Numbered from the stretch's first letter, positions 11,001 through 38,800 are shown. The stretch: DNA of 58,688 bases from Paenibacillus sp. A3 (GCF_001399685.1 NZ_JTHN01000023.1:1-58688), one strand, 5' to 3'. Numbers and translations: made by a program. The notes: generated from the letters alone by a model not told the origin.

Positions 11001-14000
11001 TCGGTTCCCGGCGCCTCATAATCGCCCGCCCCTCCGGCAAAGTCCGGCTCCGGCAGCGCACGGCGGTCAACCTTGCCGTTGCCCGTTAGCGGCATCCGCT
11101 CCAGCAGCGTGAAATGCGACGGCACCATGTAATGCGGCAGGCTCTCCCTCAAAGAGCTCCTAATTTCGTTTAGCGCAGCCTTGTCCGGTCCGACGAGATA
11201 CGCCGCCAAAACGGTTTCCCTCTCCCGGATTTCCTTCGTCAGGACGACCGCTTCCTTGACGGCCGGATGGGCGAGCAGCTTCGCCTCGATTTCCCCCGGC
11301 TCGATTCGGAAGCCGCGCACCTTGACCTGATCGTCGATCCGGCCCAAAAATTCGACGTTTCCGTCCGGCAGCCAGCGGGCCAAGTCTCCTGTCCGGTACA
11401 TGCGCTCGCCCGGCGCGAACGGGTTGTCTACGAACTTCTCCGCGGTCAGCTCCGGACGATGAAGATAACCTCGCGCTACCCCGCATCCGCCGATATACAG
11501 CTCGCCCGTCACGCCGATCGGCTGAACCGCCAGCGTTTCGCTTAAAATGTACAGCTTGACGCCCGGCAGCGGCTTGCCGATCGGCAAGCTGCGATATCCG
11601 CGCGGCGATTGCCCCTCTGTTTGCTCAAAATAACTGGCATCGATGCACGCCTCCGTCACTCCGTAGCTGTTCATAATTCTCATGGATGCGCCGAAGCGGT
11701 CGTTCAATTGCCGGAATTCACCCGCAGGCCATTGATCCGAGCCAACGATCAGCGTCCGCATAAAGCTCATATCCCACCCGTGCTCGAACGCGTCGTTCAT
11801 CAGAGGAAGGACAAGGGCCGGGGTGGATTCGAAAATGGTAACCCGATGCTCCCGCATCAGCCCGTAAATGGCCGCAGGATCAAGCCTGGCGTCGCCCGGG
11901 CACAGGATGAGCTCCCCGCCGTTCAGCAGCGCCCGTACCAGATCGCCGGTAAACACGTCGAACGAGAAGCTTGCCCATTGCAGCAGCCGAACGTGCTCCT
12001 CCTGCAAGCGGTACTCCCGCCTCCACGCTTCGGACAAGGCAGCCACCTGCCGATGCTCGACCATGACGCCCTTGGGCTTCCCCGTCGTTCCCGACGTATA
12101 AATCACGTACGCCAAATGACTCGGCTCTGCCGCTGGCTCCGGATTCGTTCCATCCGCATCGTAGGCTTCGGCGTCGTCCAACGCCAAGATTTTTCCCGTA
12201 TAGGCTGTCCGTTCCTGCAAGCGGCGATGGCTCAGCACAAGGAGCTGCGCTCTCGAATCTTCCAGCATATATTGGATGCGCTCCCCGGGGTAGTCCGGGT
12301 CAATCGGGACGTACGCGCCGCCTGCTTTCAAAATTCCGAGAATCCCGACAATCATCTCCAGCGAGCGTTCCGCCATAATGCCAACCAAGCCGTCCGGACG
12401 TATTCCCTCGGCCCGCAAGGTGCGGGCGAGCCGGTTGGCCCGTTCGTTCAGCTCGCGGTAGGTGAGCCGAACGCCCTGATACACCACGGCCGCTTGGTCC
12501 GGCGTGCGCTCCGCCTGTTCCTCGAATATGCGATGGATCGTCTTTACCAGCGGCCCGTCCGTCATCGTGATGTTAAAATCGTACAAAATCCGGTGCTTCT
12601 CTTCTATCGTAATCATCTCGATCTGCGAAACCGGTATTTCCGCATTCGCGGCGACCGTCGCGACAATTTGCTCCAAATGGCGCTGCACGCCGGCAGCGCA
12701 TTCCGCATCGTATACATGCTCATTGTACGCAAGCAGAATTCTCAACTCGTCGCCGGGAACGATCGTCACGTCAAGGTCGTAGTTGTTTTGCTCGTAGAGC
12801 GCCGCATCCGTCACTTTCAACTCCGGATTCGTATTCCAGCGGATCATCGCTTCGTCGACATAATAATTTTGGAAAGTCACAATATGATTGACCAGCTTCC
12901 GCTTTACCTTCGACAGCGCTTGAACGTCCGCGAGCGGAAAATAATCGTATTTTCCGCCCTCCAGCGCCTCTTGCTGCATCCGCTGCAGCAAATCGACAAA
13001 CCGGGTGCTCTTTTCGGTTTTCACACGTACAGGTATCGTGTTGATGAACAGCCCGACCATCTCGTCGATCCGGTCCACATCGGCGCTCCGTCCCGAGACG
13101 ACGGCCCCGAACACGACATCCTCCGCATGAACGTATTTTTGCAGCAGTACACCCCAAACGGCTTGGATGACGGTATTGATCGTCACCTGCGCCTTTTTGC
13201 CGATCGTTGTCAATGCTTCCGTCCATGCCTTGTTTAGCGTAAATACGAGCTGGCCCTTTTTGTAGGCTTTACCGTCCGGTGCAGCGTTGCCGGGAATTTG
13301 CGCTACCGTCTCGTAGCCTTCCACATACCGTTCCCAGTACCGGGCCGCCTTGCTTTTAGACTGCCGCTGCAACCACTCGATATACCCCGAGTAAGGTACA
13401 GGCGCTTCCAATGCCGGCTCTTGTTGATTCAGGAGAGAGTAGTAAATCGTGAAGAAATCGTTCATGACAATGCCGCCGCACCAGCCGTCCATTAAAATAT
13501 GGTGCCAGCTCCAGACGATCCGGAACTGCATTCCGCTCAGCCGGAATACGGTCAAACGGATCAATGGATCTTCGCAAAGACGGAATCCTGCGGTACGATC
13601 TGCAGTTTCAAAGGCCGCGACATAATCCGCACGCTTCCCTTCCGGCCATGCGCTCAAATCCTCATATCGGAAGCTGGCCTGCCGACCTTCGAGTATGATT
13701 TGCTTCGGCGTTCTCAAGCTTTCATGAACGATGGCCGCTTTTAAAATATCGTACCGCCGAATGAGCCGCTTGAAGCTTTCTTCGAACAACGCCATGTCGA
13801 GCAAGCCTTCGACCGTAAACGCCCGTTGCTCAAAATAGGCGCTCGATTCCCCATCCATCAGCGAATGGAACAGCATGCCCTCCTGCATCGGCGTGAGCGG
13901 GTATATTTCTTTGATTCGAAGCTGCATACCGCTTTCATATTTCGTTTTCAGCGCATCGAGCTCTTCCAGCTCCAGATCGCCCGCCAAGTAATCGGAAGGC

Positions 14001-17000
14001 GTCCGTTCCACATGAGGTTGGCTCATGCAATGGCGGACGACAGCCAGAAGATGGCGCTTAAACGAATCAGCCAGATTCGTTATGGTCGTTTCGTGATGGC
14101 TGCCGCTGTTATAGGCAATCGTCATGGCGAGCCGATGGTTCGAAATGTCACCGACGATATCGATCTCGTACAAAGGCTCGGCGTTCGGGCTGACGGAAGG
14201 ACCGCCGGACAGCTTGGACAACTCGAACATGCCGCTGCGAAGCTCCTCGTCGAATTGCCCTAAATAATTGAAGCTGATTTGCGGCCGGGCCTTCCACGGC
14301 TTCGGCTCGCCGAGGTGCTTCAGGATGCCGTAGCCGATTCCTTTATGCGGAATTTGCTTCAGTGTTTCTTTTACCCGCTTGATCGAATAAGCGAGGCTGC
14401 TGCCCCGGTCCGCTTCCAAGAGAACCGGATAGTGGGTAGTGAACCAACCGACGGTCCGGCTGATATCGAGCTCCCCTTCCGGCGTTTCTCTGCCGTGTCC
14501 TTCCAGATTGACGAGCACCCGTTCTTCGGCCGTCCATTCCTGCACGGCGAGCGTCAGCGCCGTCAGCAAGACGGTCTGGATGTCCGTATTGTAGGCACGG
14601 TTCGTTCGCTTTACTAAATCTTCCGTATCGTCCCGGCTGAATTCGATTCGAACCTTCCGCTGCGACGCCGGCTTATGCTTGCCGTCCGCTTCGTTCCACG
14701 GCCTGTCGGCCGGCAGCGGTTTCACATCGGCCTGTTCGATCCGTTCCCAATAGGCCGCTTCTTCCTGCAGCCGTTCGCTTTCCGCCAATCTCCGCAAATA
14801 CGCCCCCCACGCTTGAAAGGAGTCGGTTTTCTCCTGAAAACCGATGCGCTCGCCGTTCAGCGCCTGCTTGCAGCCCAAGACGAAGTCTTCCAACAAAATC
14901 CTCCACGATACGCCATCGATAACCAGATGGTGGATGGCAATCAGCAGATGATCCCCTTCGTTCGTCCGGAACAAGCCCAGTTTGACGAGCGGCCCATGCT
15001 CCAGATCGATGCTGCTTTGAAGCCGATACCCTTGCTCGCGAATCAGCTCTTCCGCATCCGCCTCCTGACGATAATCCGCCACCATAAAATCGAACAACCG
15101 GCCGTCGGCAGCCCGGTTCACTTGTCTGATCCAGCCGTTCCCAGTTGGATAAACCATCCTCAGGGCGTCGTGATGGATGACGATCTGCTTGAATACGTCC
15201 CGCACGATGTCTTCCCGAAAACCGTCCTTGCTGTACAGCATGACGGATTGATTCCAATGGTGCCGGTCGGTGATGCCGCGCTCGAAGAACATCGCTTGAA
15301 TCGGCGTTAATGCAGCCTCTCCGGTGACGGCTTCTTGCCGGATGCCGCCTTTCTTCGCGGTAATTTTACCGCTGACCTCTTGAATGGTGCCGTGGTTGAA
15401 CAGCTCCTGGACTTCCAGTCGGTAGCCATATCTCTGCAGCTTGGAAGCGATTCGGATCGCCTTGATGGAGTCGCCGCCCAAGTCGAAGAAGTTATCGCGA
15501 ATGCCGACCCGCTCCACGCCGAGCACCTCGGCCCACACATCGGCAAGCCTCGCCTCCGCTTCGTTCCTCGGCGCTTCGTATACGTCCGCTCTTCCGCCCC
15601 TATCGGGTTCCGGCAGCGCCTTCCGGTCGATCTTGCCGTTGCCCGTCAGCGGCAGTTGCTCCAGCTGCGTAAAGTACGGCGGCACCATGTATTCGGGCAA
15701 ATTGTCTTTCAAGTAGCTTTTGATGTCCGAAACGTCCGCCTTGGCGGTTCCTACAAAATAAGCGGCCAAATATTTTTCGTTCCGTTCGTTCTCTCTAGCG
15801 AGCACAACAGCTTCCTTCACCTCGGGATGACCGAGCAGCCGCGCCTCAATCTCTCCGAGTTCGATGCGGAAGCCCCGGATCTTCACCTGATTGTCCGTTC
15901 TGCCAAAAAATTCGATGTTGCCGTCCGGCAGCCATCTTGCGATATCCCCGGTCCGGTACATTCGTTCTCCGGCGTGAAACGGATCTTCGGCGAACTTCTC
16001 CGCCGTCAGCTCGGGCCTGTTCCAGTAGCCCCGGGCCAGTCCGTCACCGGCAATCCACAGCTCGCCGACGACGCCTATCGGCGCCAGGCCGCGTTCCTGA
16101 TCGAGAATATAAATTCTCGTATTGTGAATCGGCTTTCCGATCGGCAGCGTCTTTTCCCACTGCTCCTTCGGCTCATACTTGTACACGATGCAGCCTACGG
16201 TCGCTTCGGTCGGCCCGTATTCGTTAATAATGTCGACTTTCCCTTGGAACTTACGGTAAATGCTGTCGGTCAGCGGGTAAGACAATTCCTCCCCGCCGAC
16301 GATAAATTTCGAAATGGCGATATTGTCGATCGGCAATCCGTTAATGACGCTTAAATGGGCCGGGGTGAGCTTCATGATGTCCAGCGGCTGTTCCACGATC
16401 TGGAGAAAAGAGAGCTTGTCGCTTGTATCGTAGACCGTTATTTTTTTGCCGGATAAGAGAGGAACGTAAATCGATGTGACCGTTAAATCGAACGAAATGG
16501 AGGTGAACAAAGGAAAATCGCCGATGCCGTTTTCCTGGTAGTGCGCTCTGCAGAAGCTGATGTAATTGATCAGGGAGCGGTGCTCGATCATGACCCCCTT
16601 CGGATTTCCCGTGCTTCCGGACGTGTAGATGACGTAAGCCAAATTTCGGGAGGAGGCGGCCGGCTCCGGATTGCTGACGTCCCCGGTGAAGAGACTATCG
16701 TCCGTCAGATCAAGGAAAGTTCCCTCGAAGGCGAGCCCGTCCATCAGCTCTCGGGTGGATAGCACAATATCGACGCCGGCATCGCGAAGCATGTATTCCT
16801 TCCGTTCGTCAGGATAGCTGACGTCAATGGGCACGTAGGCTCCGCCCGCTTTCAACACCGCCAGCATGGCGACGATCAGCTCTAAAGAGCCGTGGGTCAT
16901 AATCGCCACGAGGGTATCCGGCCGTACGCCCTTCCTGCTCAGCAGCCGCGCCAATTGGTTGGCTTTCTCGTTCAACGCTTTGTAGGCTAACGACCGGTTC

Positions 17001-17878
17001 CCGCACACGGCGGCGAGCTGATCGGGCGTCTGGTCCGCCTGCGCTTCGAACAGTTCTTTTACCGTCGCTTCGCGCGGATAGTCGGCGTACGTGTCGTTGA
17101 AGGCATGGAGGATTTGCCGCTTTTCTTCCTCCGCGATCATCTCGATGTCACGGACGCGCCGCTCCAGATCGGTAACAAGCTCGCGCATAATTCGGAGATA
17201 CCTTGCTCCGAAAAGCTCCATCGTCTCTTCTTTGAACAGCTTCGCATTATAAACGAGCGATACGTCCAAGGAACGGGTCCCTTGCTTGTCCAGGCATACG
17301 GCGAGCCGATTATGGGCGGACTTGATTATCGATTCGATATGCCCCGGCGTATGCAGGGTGTTCAAGGCGATATTGGCTGAGGTCAATTCCATAACGCTCC
17401 GGCACGTATTCGCGCTTCTCAGGACGTGCTCGACGTCGCAATACTGATGGTCGTACGCCTTCAGCACGCTTTCCTGCACAGCCTTCAGCAGCTGCTTTAC
17501 GGTCGCTTCTCCGGAGAAGCCGGTTTTTAAAGGAAGTATATTATTTTTAATCGGATGATCCTCTTTCAGGCTGCCAACATAAGCAGGGATTCCTAGAATA
17601 TACGCATCTTGATTGCTGTACCGGGACAATTGAATAACCAGCCCCGCTGCAAAAACGACGAATAAAGGCAGGTCGTGGTTATGAGTCAGCGCACCCAGCT
17701 TTTCCAACAGCGCCTCGTCGACGGAGAAGGTCTCGATTCTTTTCTCGTACTTGCCTTCGCTAAAAAAATCATGCGGCACTGCGCCCCGGTCCACATCGGA
17801 GAGTCTTAGGCTTTTCCAATATTCACTGGATTGCGCGATTTTTTCGCCCGACGACATTTTCTCATCCTGATTGAGCAT
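4853..17878 (-). CDS. Non-ribosomal peptide synthetase, second subunit (D-Asn, D-Orn, Gly)
   Basis: This large synthetase has about 4341 residues. Domain order, counted from the frame opening at 17890: half C (1-250), A (TSGSTGNPKG near 427), PCP with LGGDSI (807), E (HHLVIDG 986), C (HHILMDG 1466), A (1937), PCP LGGDSI (2327), E (HHLVVDG 2508), C (HHILMDG 2983), A (3457), PCP LGGHSL (3843), C (HHIVSDG 4022), then a short tail ending RSAEFDF. Pocket codes are DLTKIGEVGK (Asn), DVGEIGSIDK (Orn) and DILQLGVIWK (Gly). With the two E domains this predicts D-Asn, D-Orn, Gly. The frame opens at a GTG (17890), but that codon sits one base after its only GAGGG. The ATG at 17876-17878 has GAAGG five bases upstream and is preferred. 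It follows NRPS 1 after about 110 bp and precedes NRPS 3 by 27 bp. Confidence 0.96.
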   Translation of the reverse strand: MLNQDEKMSSGEKIAQSSEYWKSLRLSDVDRGAVPHDFFSEGKYEKRIETFSVDEALLEKLGALTHNHDLPLFVVFAAGLVIQLSRYSNQDAYILGIPAYVGSLKEDHPIKNNILPLKTGFSGEATVKQLLKAVQESVLKAYDHQYCDVEHVLRSANTCRSVMELTSANIALNTLHTPGHIESIIKSAHNRLAVCLDKQGTRSLDVSLVYNAKLFKEETMELFGARYLRIMRELVTDLERRVRDIEMIAEEEKRQILHAFNDTYADYPREATVKELFEAQADQTPDQLAAVCGNRSLAYKALNEKANQLARLLSRKGVRPDTLVAIMTHGSLELIVAMLAVLKAGGAYVPIDVSYPDERKEYMLRDAGVDIVLSTRELMDGLAFEGTFLDLTDDSLFTGDVSNPEPAASSRNLAYVIYTSGSTGNPKGVMIEHRSLINYISFCRAHYQENGIGDFPLFTSISFDLTVTSIYVPLLSGKKITVYDTSDKLSFLQIVEQPLDIMKLTPAHLSVINGLPIDNIAISKFIVGGEELSYPLTDSIYRKFQGKVDIINEYGPTEATVGCIVYKYEPKEQWEKTLPIGKPIHNTRIYILDQERGLAPIGVVGELWIAGDGLARGYWNRPELTAEKFAEDPFHAGERMYRTGDIARWLPDGNIEFFGRTDNQVKIRGFRIELGEIEARLLGHPEVKEAVVLARENERNEKYLAAYFVGTAKADVSDIKSYLKDNLPEYMVPPYFTQLEQLPLTGNGKIDRKALPEPDRGGRADVYEAPRNEAEARLADVWAEVLGVERVGIRDNFFDLGGDSIKAIRIASKLQRYGYRLEVQELFNHGTIQEVSGKITAKKGGIRQEAVTGEAALTPIQAMFFERGITDRHHWNQSVMLYSKDGFREDIVRDVFKQIVIHHDALRMVYPTGNGWIRQVNRAADGRLFDFMVADYRQEADAEELIREQGYRLQSSIDLEHGPLVKLGLFRTNEGDHLLIAIHHLVIDGVSWRILLEDFVLGCKQALNGERIGFQEKTDSFQAWGAYLRRLAESERLQEEAAYWERIEQADVKPLPADRPWNEADGKHKPASQRKVRIEFSRDDTEDLVKRTNRAYNTDIQTVLLTALTLAVQEWTAEERVLVNLEGHGRETPEGELDISRTVGWFTTHYPVLLEADRGSSLAYSIKRVKETLKQIPHKGIGYGILKHLGEPKPWKARPQISFNYLGQFDEELRSGMFELSKLSGGPSVSPNAEPLYEIDIVGDISNHRLAMTIAYNSGSHHETTITNLADSFKRHLLAVVRHCMSQPHVERTPSDYLAGDLELEELDALKTKYESGMQLRIKEIYPLTPMQEGMLFHSLMDGESSAYFEQRAFTVEGLLDMALFEESFKRLIRRYDILKAAIVHESLRTPKQIILEGRQASFRYEDLSAWPEGKRADYVAAFETADRTAGFRLCEDPLIRLTVFRLSGMQFRIVWSWHHILMDGWCGGIVMNDFFTIYYSLLNQQEPALEAPVPYSGYIEWLQRQSKSKAARYWERYVEGYETVAQIPGNAAPDGKAYKKGQLVFTLNKAWTEALTTIGKKAQVTINTVIQAVWGVLLQKYVHAEDVVFGAVVSGRSADVDRIDEMVGLFINTIPVRVKTEKSTRFVDLLQRMQQEALEGGKYDYFPLADVQALSKVKRKLVNHIVTFQNYYVDEAMIRWNTNPELKVTDAALYEQNNYDLDVTIVPGDELRILLAYNEHVYDAECAAGVQRHLEQIVATVAANAEIPVSQIEMITIEEKHRILYDFNITMTDGPLVKTIHRIFEEQAERTPDQAAVVYQGVRLTYRELNERANRLARTLRAEGIRPDGLVGIMAERSLEMIVGILGILKAGGAYVPIDPDYPGERIQYMLEDSRAQLLVLSHRRLQERTAYTGKILALDDAEAYDADGTNPEPAAEPSHLAYVIYTSGTTGKPKGVMVEHRQVAALSEAWRREYRLQEEHVRLLQWASFSFDVFTGDLVRALLNGGELILCPGDARLDPAAIYGLMREHRVTIFESTPALVLPLMNDAFEHGWDMSFMRTLIVGSDQWPAGEFRQLNDRFGASMRIMNSYGVTEACIDASYFEQTEGQSPRGYRSLPIGKPLPGVKLYILSETLAVQPIGVTGELYIGGCGVARGYLHRPELTAEKFVDNPFAPGERMYRTGDLARWLPDGNVEFLGRIDDQVKVRGFRIEPGEIEAKLLAHPAVKEAVVLTKEIRERETVLAAYLVGPDKAALNEIRSSLRESLPHYMVPSHFTLLERMPLTGNGKVDRRALPEPDFAGGAGDYEAPGTETEAKLAEVWREVLGVGQVGVGDNFFDLGGDSIKAIRIVSKLQKHGYRLEIKELFQGGSVKEISRRITQNENRIEQAVVTGEVGLTPIQTMFFEQSFTDPHHWNQAVMLYSRSGFQEDIVRQVFERIVIHHDALRMIYRKENNRVVQVNRAAEGPLFDMTVIDYRSGSTDQETIEEQCRLIQSSIDLEQGPLVKLGLFQTFDGDHLLIVIHHLVVDGVSWRILLEDFALGSQQALNGEPIVFQNKTNSFQEWAAYLRKQATSDRLRQEITYWDRLDKADIPVLPADRKDAEDSYKLKHVRSVSATFSKEETEHLLKDTNRAYRTEINDILLTALGLAIGEWTAGEQVLVNLEGHGREKLEGDIDMTRTVGWFTTYYPVLLPVRKDSPLSYSIKSVKETLRRVPHKGIGYGILKYLGEARIWNKVRPQINFNYLGQFDEEFANGIFEMSPLPAGPSVSPEGEQEFDIDISGIITNRRLEITIRYNSRCYNESTMENVAAMYKRSLLAIIEHCSSQPSAQLTPSDYSAGDLDLEELEALKTSYEKERKFKIQDIYPLTPMQEGMLFHSLLDHGSGAYFEQTSFVSEGELDIALFEASFRRLVERYDILRTVIVHENLKSPKQMILEGRAADFHYEDLSALGEEQRAWRIAAFEAEDRKRGFSLSEDSLIRLSVLKLGRERYKVIWSSHHILMDGWCSAIVIRDFFAIYGALRNGRKIALQEPARYRDYIRWLQQQPKNKARQYWQDYVTGYDTVARLPGNAKANDGEIQFQRGKLTFTVEKAMTEALANIGKEAQVTMNTVIQAVWGILLQKYVNTEDVVFGSVVSGRNADVEGIEEMVGLFINTIPVRVKSDRNTRFIDLLKDMQNDSLESAPYDYYPLADIQSMSEVRQQLVNHIVIFQNFYVEDRVQGPHEAELGFTLNEVTVHEQTNYDFDVMVFPGDELRVMFSYNEEMYDRQSVTKVMRHFQHIIGAVSGNGEKKVSQIDMTTEDEKQLLLHAFNATKMEYPRERTLQQLFEAQAEERPDRVAVVFGDRSFTYRELNEKSNQLARLLRGQGVKADTIVGIMIERSLEMIVGLLGILKAGGAYLPIDPNHPKERIEYMLEDAKLGILATSAKLADTVVFRGTIIDITDAKVYSGESGNLETVSACGDLAYVIYTSGSTGNPKGVMVEHRQVNNFIHAMAKETELALCGSLLCITTISFDIFGLETLLPLTHGMKVIVAGEEEGSDGALLAALIERHGIEAMQSTPSRLKLLLEHASFRRVLGKLDTVLVGGEELPAALRDQLQGYEGLNLYNVYGPTETTIWSTAKRMQGEAAGVTIGKPIGNTQVYIVDAHHQLVPIGVPGQLCIAGDGVARGYFHRPELTAEKFVENPFAAGTRMYVTGDLACWLPQGEIEFLGRMDNQVKIRGYRIELGEIEARLTDCESVKEAVVVAREDERKQNYLCAYVVGQEGVDIDKAKLRQHLKQSLPEYMLPSYVVQLERIPLTSNGKVNRKALPVPDESGLVVSGYYEAPRNGIEEALVSIWIGVLGVEKIGIHDNFFDLGGHSLKATIVMGEIHKRLQVEVPLRELFRRPTIRELAGYIESSAVQAYEAIQPCEQAWYEASSAQKRMYALQQLDRQSMAYNMPGVFELEGASDAKRIEAALKRLVQRHEALRTSFATVDGDIVQRIDPDPAFAMTFRRGSRTDIHTIAAEFVRPFELERAPLFRAELAESEGRTYLLIDMHHIVSDGVSIGILFREFVRLYNGEALEPLRIQYKDFAAWQNRQLREGAMEKLEAYWISQFEDGVPVLTLPYDYERPAMQSFGGEALHFALGEEATVRLRAMAKEQEATMPMVLLSAFTILLSKYSGQEDIVVGLPIAGRPHADLQSMVGMFVNTLALRNRPQSGKTYSAFLQEVKQNSIRAYDHQSYPLEQLIDRLNVRRDRSRNPLFDVIFHLNNIDYDTGLEMDGLLLKPVPLDSSLTRADVTLSGYETHNNIELNFTYSTQLFQRQTIERAIVDYMRIISRICADPLQTIHEICRLSEEEEANILQEKAEVHSLRSAEFDF
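17158..17878 (-). other. N-terminal half-condensation domain of NRPS 2
   Basis: As in NRPS 3, the N-terminus corresponds only to the second subdomain of a C domain (starting at a YWKSL segment); the HHxxxDG half is missing. It aligns over its length with the NRPS 3 N-terminus (shared features include an LPLKT segment, a DVEH segment and a C-A linker of the DFNDT type). The preceding subunit ends in an intact C domain. Function inferred only: docking or structural support for the A domain. Confidence 0.75.
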
Positions 17879-17910
17879 ATTCACCTTCACCCTCTATCCG
17901 ATCTTCCGGC

Positions 17911-17939
17911 CGAACCGGACCGGCACACCGGCCGGCTCG
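17911..17939 (-). other. GC-rich hairpin between NRPS 1 and NRPS 2
   Basis: CGAACCGGACCGG is followed, after a 4-base CACA loop, by CCGGCCGGCTCG, giving an inverted repeat of about 12 pairs with one bulge. No U-run follows on the minus strand, so it does not look like a factor-independent terminator. It sits in the roughly 110 bp between the stop of NRPS 1 and the start of NRPS 2. It could be an mRNA stability or translational spacing element, or chance in a GC-rich gap. Confidence 0.3.
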
Positions 17940-17989
17940 AACGGAAAAAAGATTTTATCGTAAGGCCCGCTTCGAAAAAGGCAGCAAGA

Positions 17990-35815
<17,826 letters not shown>

Positions 35816-35836
35816 ACGGCATGTCTCCTCCTAAGT

Positions 35837-38800
35837 TTAAGTCGCCCCCGCTTCAGAAGCCGCAATTTCCCGCGCAGCATCGGAAGCAAGCTCAAAGCTC
35901 GGCCAGCATTTCAACGGGTCAAATGCATACGTCGGAAGATGAATCCTTCGCGCCGGCTGCCGGTCGTACAAGAGACTCCACGCAAGCTCGGCACCTCTGG
36001 TATAAATCTGCGCAACTCGCAGCAGTTGGCTTTCCCCGTTTGCAAGGTCAAGTTCCACCAACAATTGATTTCCGCTGCGGCTTAGCTGCTCCACATCGTT
36101 CTCGTTCAATTCTCCGACGTTCTTGACCGTCTTCGACAGCTTTACTTTTTTGTGAACCCCGTAGAACACCTTCTCGGCCACTTGCGTCTTGTGGTCAAAC
36201 CGCTTCAGCTTCGTCAGCAGCTCTGCCGTGGAATACGCCAGAACAGCCACTCTCACCTCATAGTGCTCGCGCGCCGTACCTGCCGTATAGCATACGTCCT
36301 CGATACGCGCGTCCCCATTCCGTTCAAGATAGCGGATATATTGCTCCACCAGCCTTTTCAGCACGGTTTTACTTTTAGCGCTTAACGTAAACAAATGCAG
36401 CGTCCCGCCCGAATCCGACCGTTGCGCCCCGCCCCCGTCTGTATCAACGAACTCTTCCAAAATGACATGAGCGTTTGTACCGGAAAATCCGAAATTGTTG
36501 ATCGCGCACCTTCTGACCCCGCCGATCGGCTGCCAATCCGCAGCGGCCCGCGCGACATAAAACGGCGATTCCTCGAAGCGGATCTGTCGATTCGCCTCTT
36601 TAAAATTGGCGAGCGACGGGAGCTGCTTATGCTTCAGCATCAAGCAGCATTTCACCAGGCTCGACAGCCCGGAAACTTCGTATAAATGCCCGATATTCGC
36701 CCGTACCGAACCGATCGAACAGTACCCGGTGTCGGACGTAAATTGGGCATACGCATCGGTCAGCCCTTGCACCTCGATGGGATCGCCCGCAGGAGCGCCC
36801 GTCCCTTGCGCTTCCACGTAGCCTATCGTGGCCGGGTCGACCTTCGCCCGCTGCAAGGCTTCCACAATCGCCGCCGTCTGAGCTGCCGGATTCGGGGCCG
36901 ACATCCCTGCGGACGCCCCGTCATGGTTCACCGCGCTCCCCTTGATGACGGCATAGACAGGGTCCCGGTCCCGTACAGCTGCGCTTAAAGGCTTGATCAA
37001 GACGGCGATCACCCCTTCGCCTTCCCCTGTCCCGCCGCCTGACGAATCGAACGGTCTCGACCTACCGTCGGCGGACTCGAACCCCGCCTTGAACCCGTCG
37101 TCGACCGGCACGGTTTTCAAACGGACTCCGCCGACAAGCGCCTGCTCGCACTGACCGTTGCGAATAGCTTCGCAAGCCAGGTCCAAGGCGACCAAGGAGG
37201 AGGAGCAAGCTGTATCGACCATCAACGCCGGGCCTTTCAGATCGAAAATATATGAGACTCTGCCGGCGATATTCGAAGATAAATATCCCGTCGGCGTACT
37301 CGCATCCTGCGACAAAGCGAGCATCCGCTGGTACTTATAGCCGTCCAGGTCCCCGATATAGCCTGCATACACGCCGGTTTTCGTCCCTTTCAACCGGCTC
37401 CCGCCATAGCCCGCATCTTCAAACGCCTTGGCGGCCGTCTCGAGAAACAGCCGCTGCGCCGGCGACATCGCGACCGCTTCCACGGGCAAAATTTTGAAAT
37501 ACGGATAATCGAAGGTGTCGATTTCATCCAGATAGGATGCCCGATGATACCGGAGGCGGTCCGGATCGTACCCTTCCTTGGCTGCATAGGCAGCCAGATC
37601 CGCCTGACGGTTGGCCGGCAGGTCCCCGACCGTTTCCCGTCCCGAAATAATCGTTTCCCAATAGTCGTCCAGGTTGTCGGCTTTGGGCAGCTTAACGGCA
37701 ATGCCGACGATCGCCACTTCCCCGGAGCGAGAGCGGACATTCCCTTCATCTGTACGAGGGAGACGCCCTTCATCCGGTCCGGCTTTGCTGCCGTATTGGA
37801 TATAACGGGCCAACTCGCGGATGGTCGGATTCGCGTACAGATCGGGCATTCTGACCTTGTCCCCATACAATTCCTGCAGCGCGAAGGCAATCTGATTCAA
37901 CTGGATCGAGCTGAAGCCCAGTTCAAAAAAGTTGTCCGTCAGTCCCACCTCGGCGCCTTCCAGGTATTCTTGGCATACGGATGCGATTGCGCGCTCCAGG
38001 CCGCTTAGCTCCTGGTGCTCCTGCCTTTCCTTGAGCTTCCGGGCATCGGCAAGCTCGTTTAAAACCGGCACGAATTCGCCGGCTTCGAACCGTTCCACCA
38101 GATTGAAGCGCTGAACCTTTCCGCTTGTCGTCTTCGGTATTTGCTTGATCGGAACTACATAGGCAATTTGAATGCCTGCACGTAAACTAACCTCCCTTTT
38201 AACGTTGCTTTCGACAGATAAGAAGTCTTCCGGCTTTTTGGAAAACTTAACAAAAGCGGCGACCTCTTCGGTTTGTTGTTTATAGTCACGCACCCCTCCT
38301 ATCGCAACCTCGGCTTCAGTTAACGGTATGCCGGCGACCTCCAGCACGATTCGTTCCAGATCATGAGCATAATGATTTTGTCCGTTTAAAAATAAGACAT
38401 CCTTATATCTCCCAATCACGACCAGTCTGCCGTTTCGCATAAAGCCCACATCGCCGGTGTTTAACCACCCTTCCGAATTGAGCACTTCTTTCGTTTTTTC
38501 TTTCATATTATAGTAGCCGCTCGTCACGTTCTCGCCTTTAATCTCAATGAACCCGACGATATTATCCTTGACCGGTTCCCGCTCCGCATTCGTGATCCGC
38601 ACGCTCGTATGCTTGATGGGATAGCCGACATCGACAAATGCGGCGGCGTGGGCCGAATGCTTGTCGTCCAGAAAAACAACCTCTTGTCCCAGATTCATCC
38701 GTCTGCGGTCAATATAAAAGGTTCTTATATTTTCTTCCGAAGCATCCGGAAACGATACGACAAGACTGGCCTCGGCGAGCCCATAGCCCGGGTACATCGC

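Noticed and set aside
11609-13237. Long open frames on the plus strand opposite the synthetase genes (this one about 540 codons, others such as 19133-21004)
   Set aside because: They mirror the codon structure of conserved NRPS domains on the minus strand, have no family resemblance and lack ribosome binding sites.
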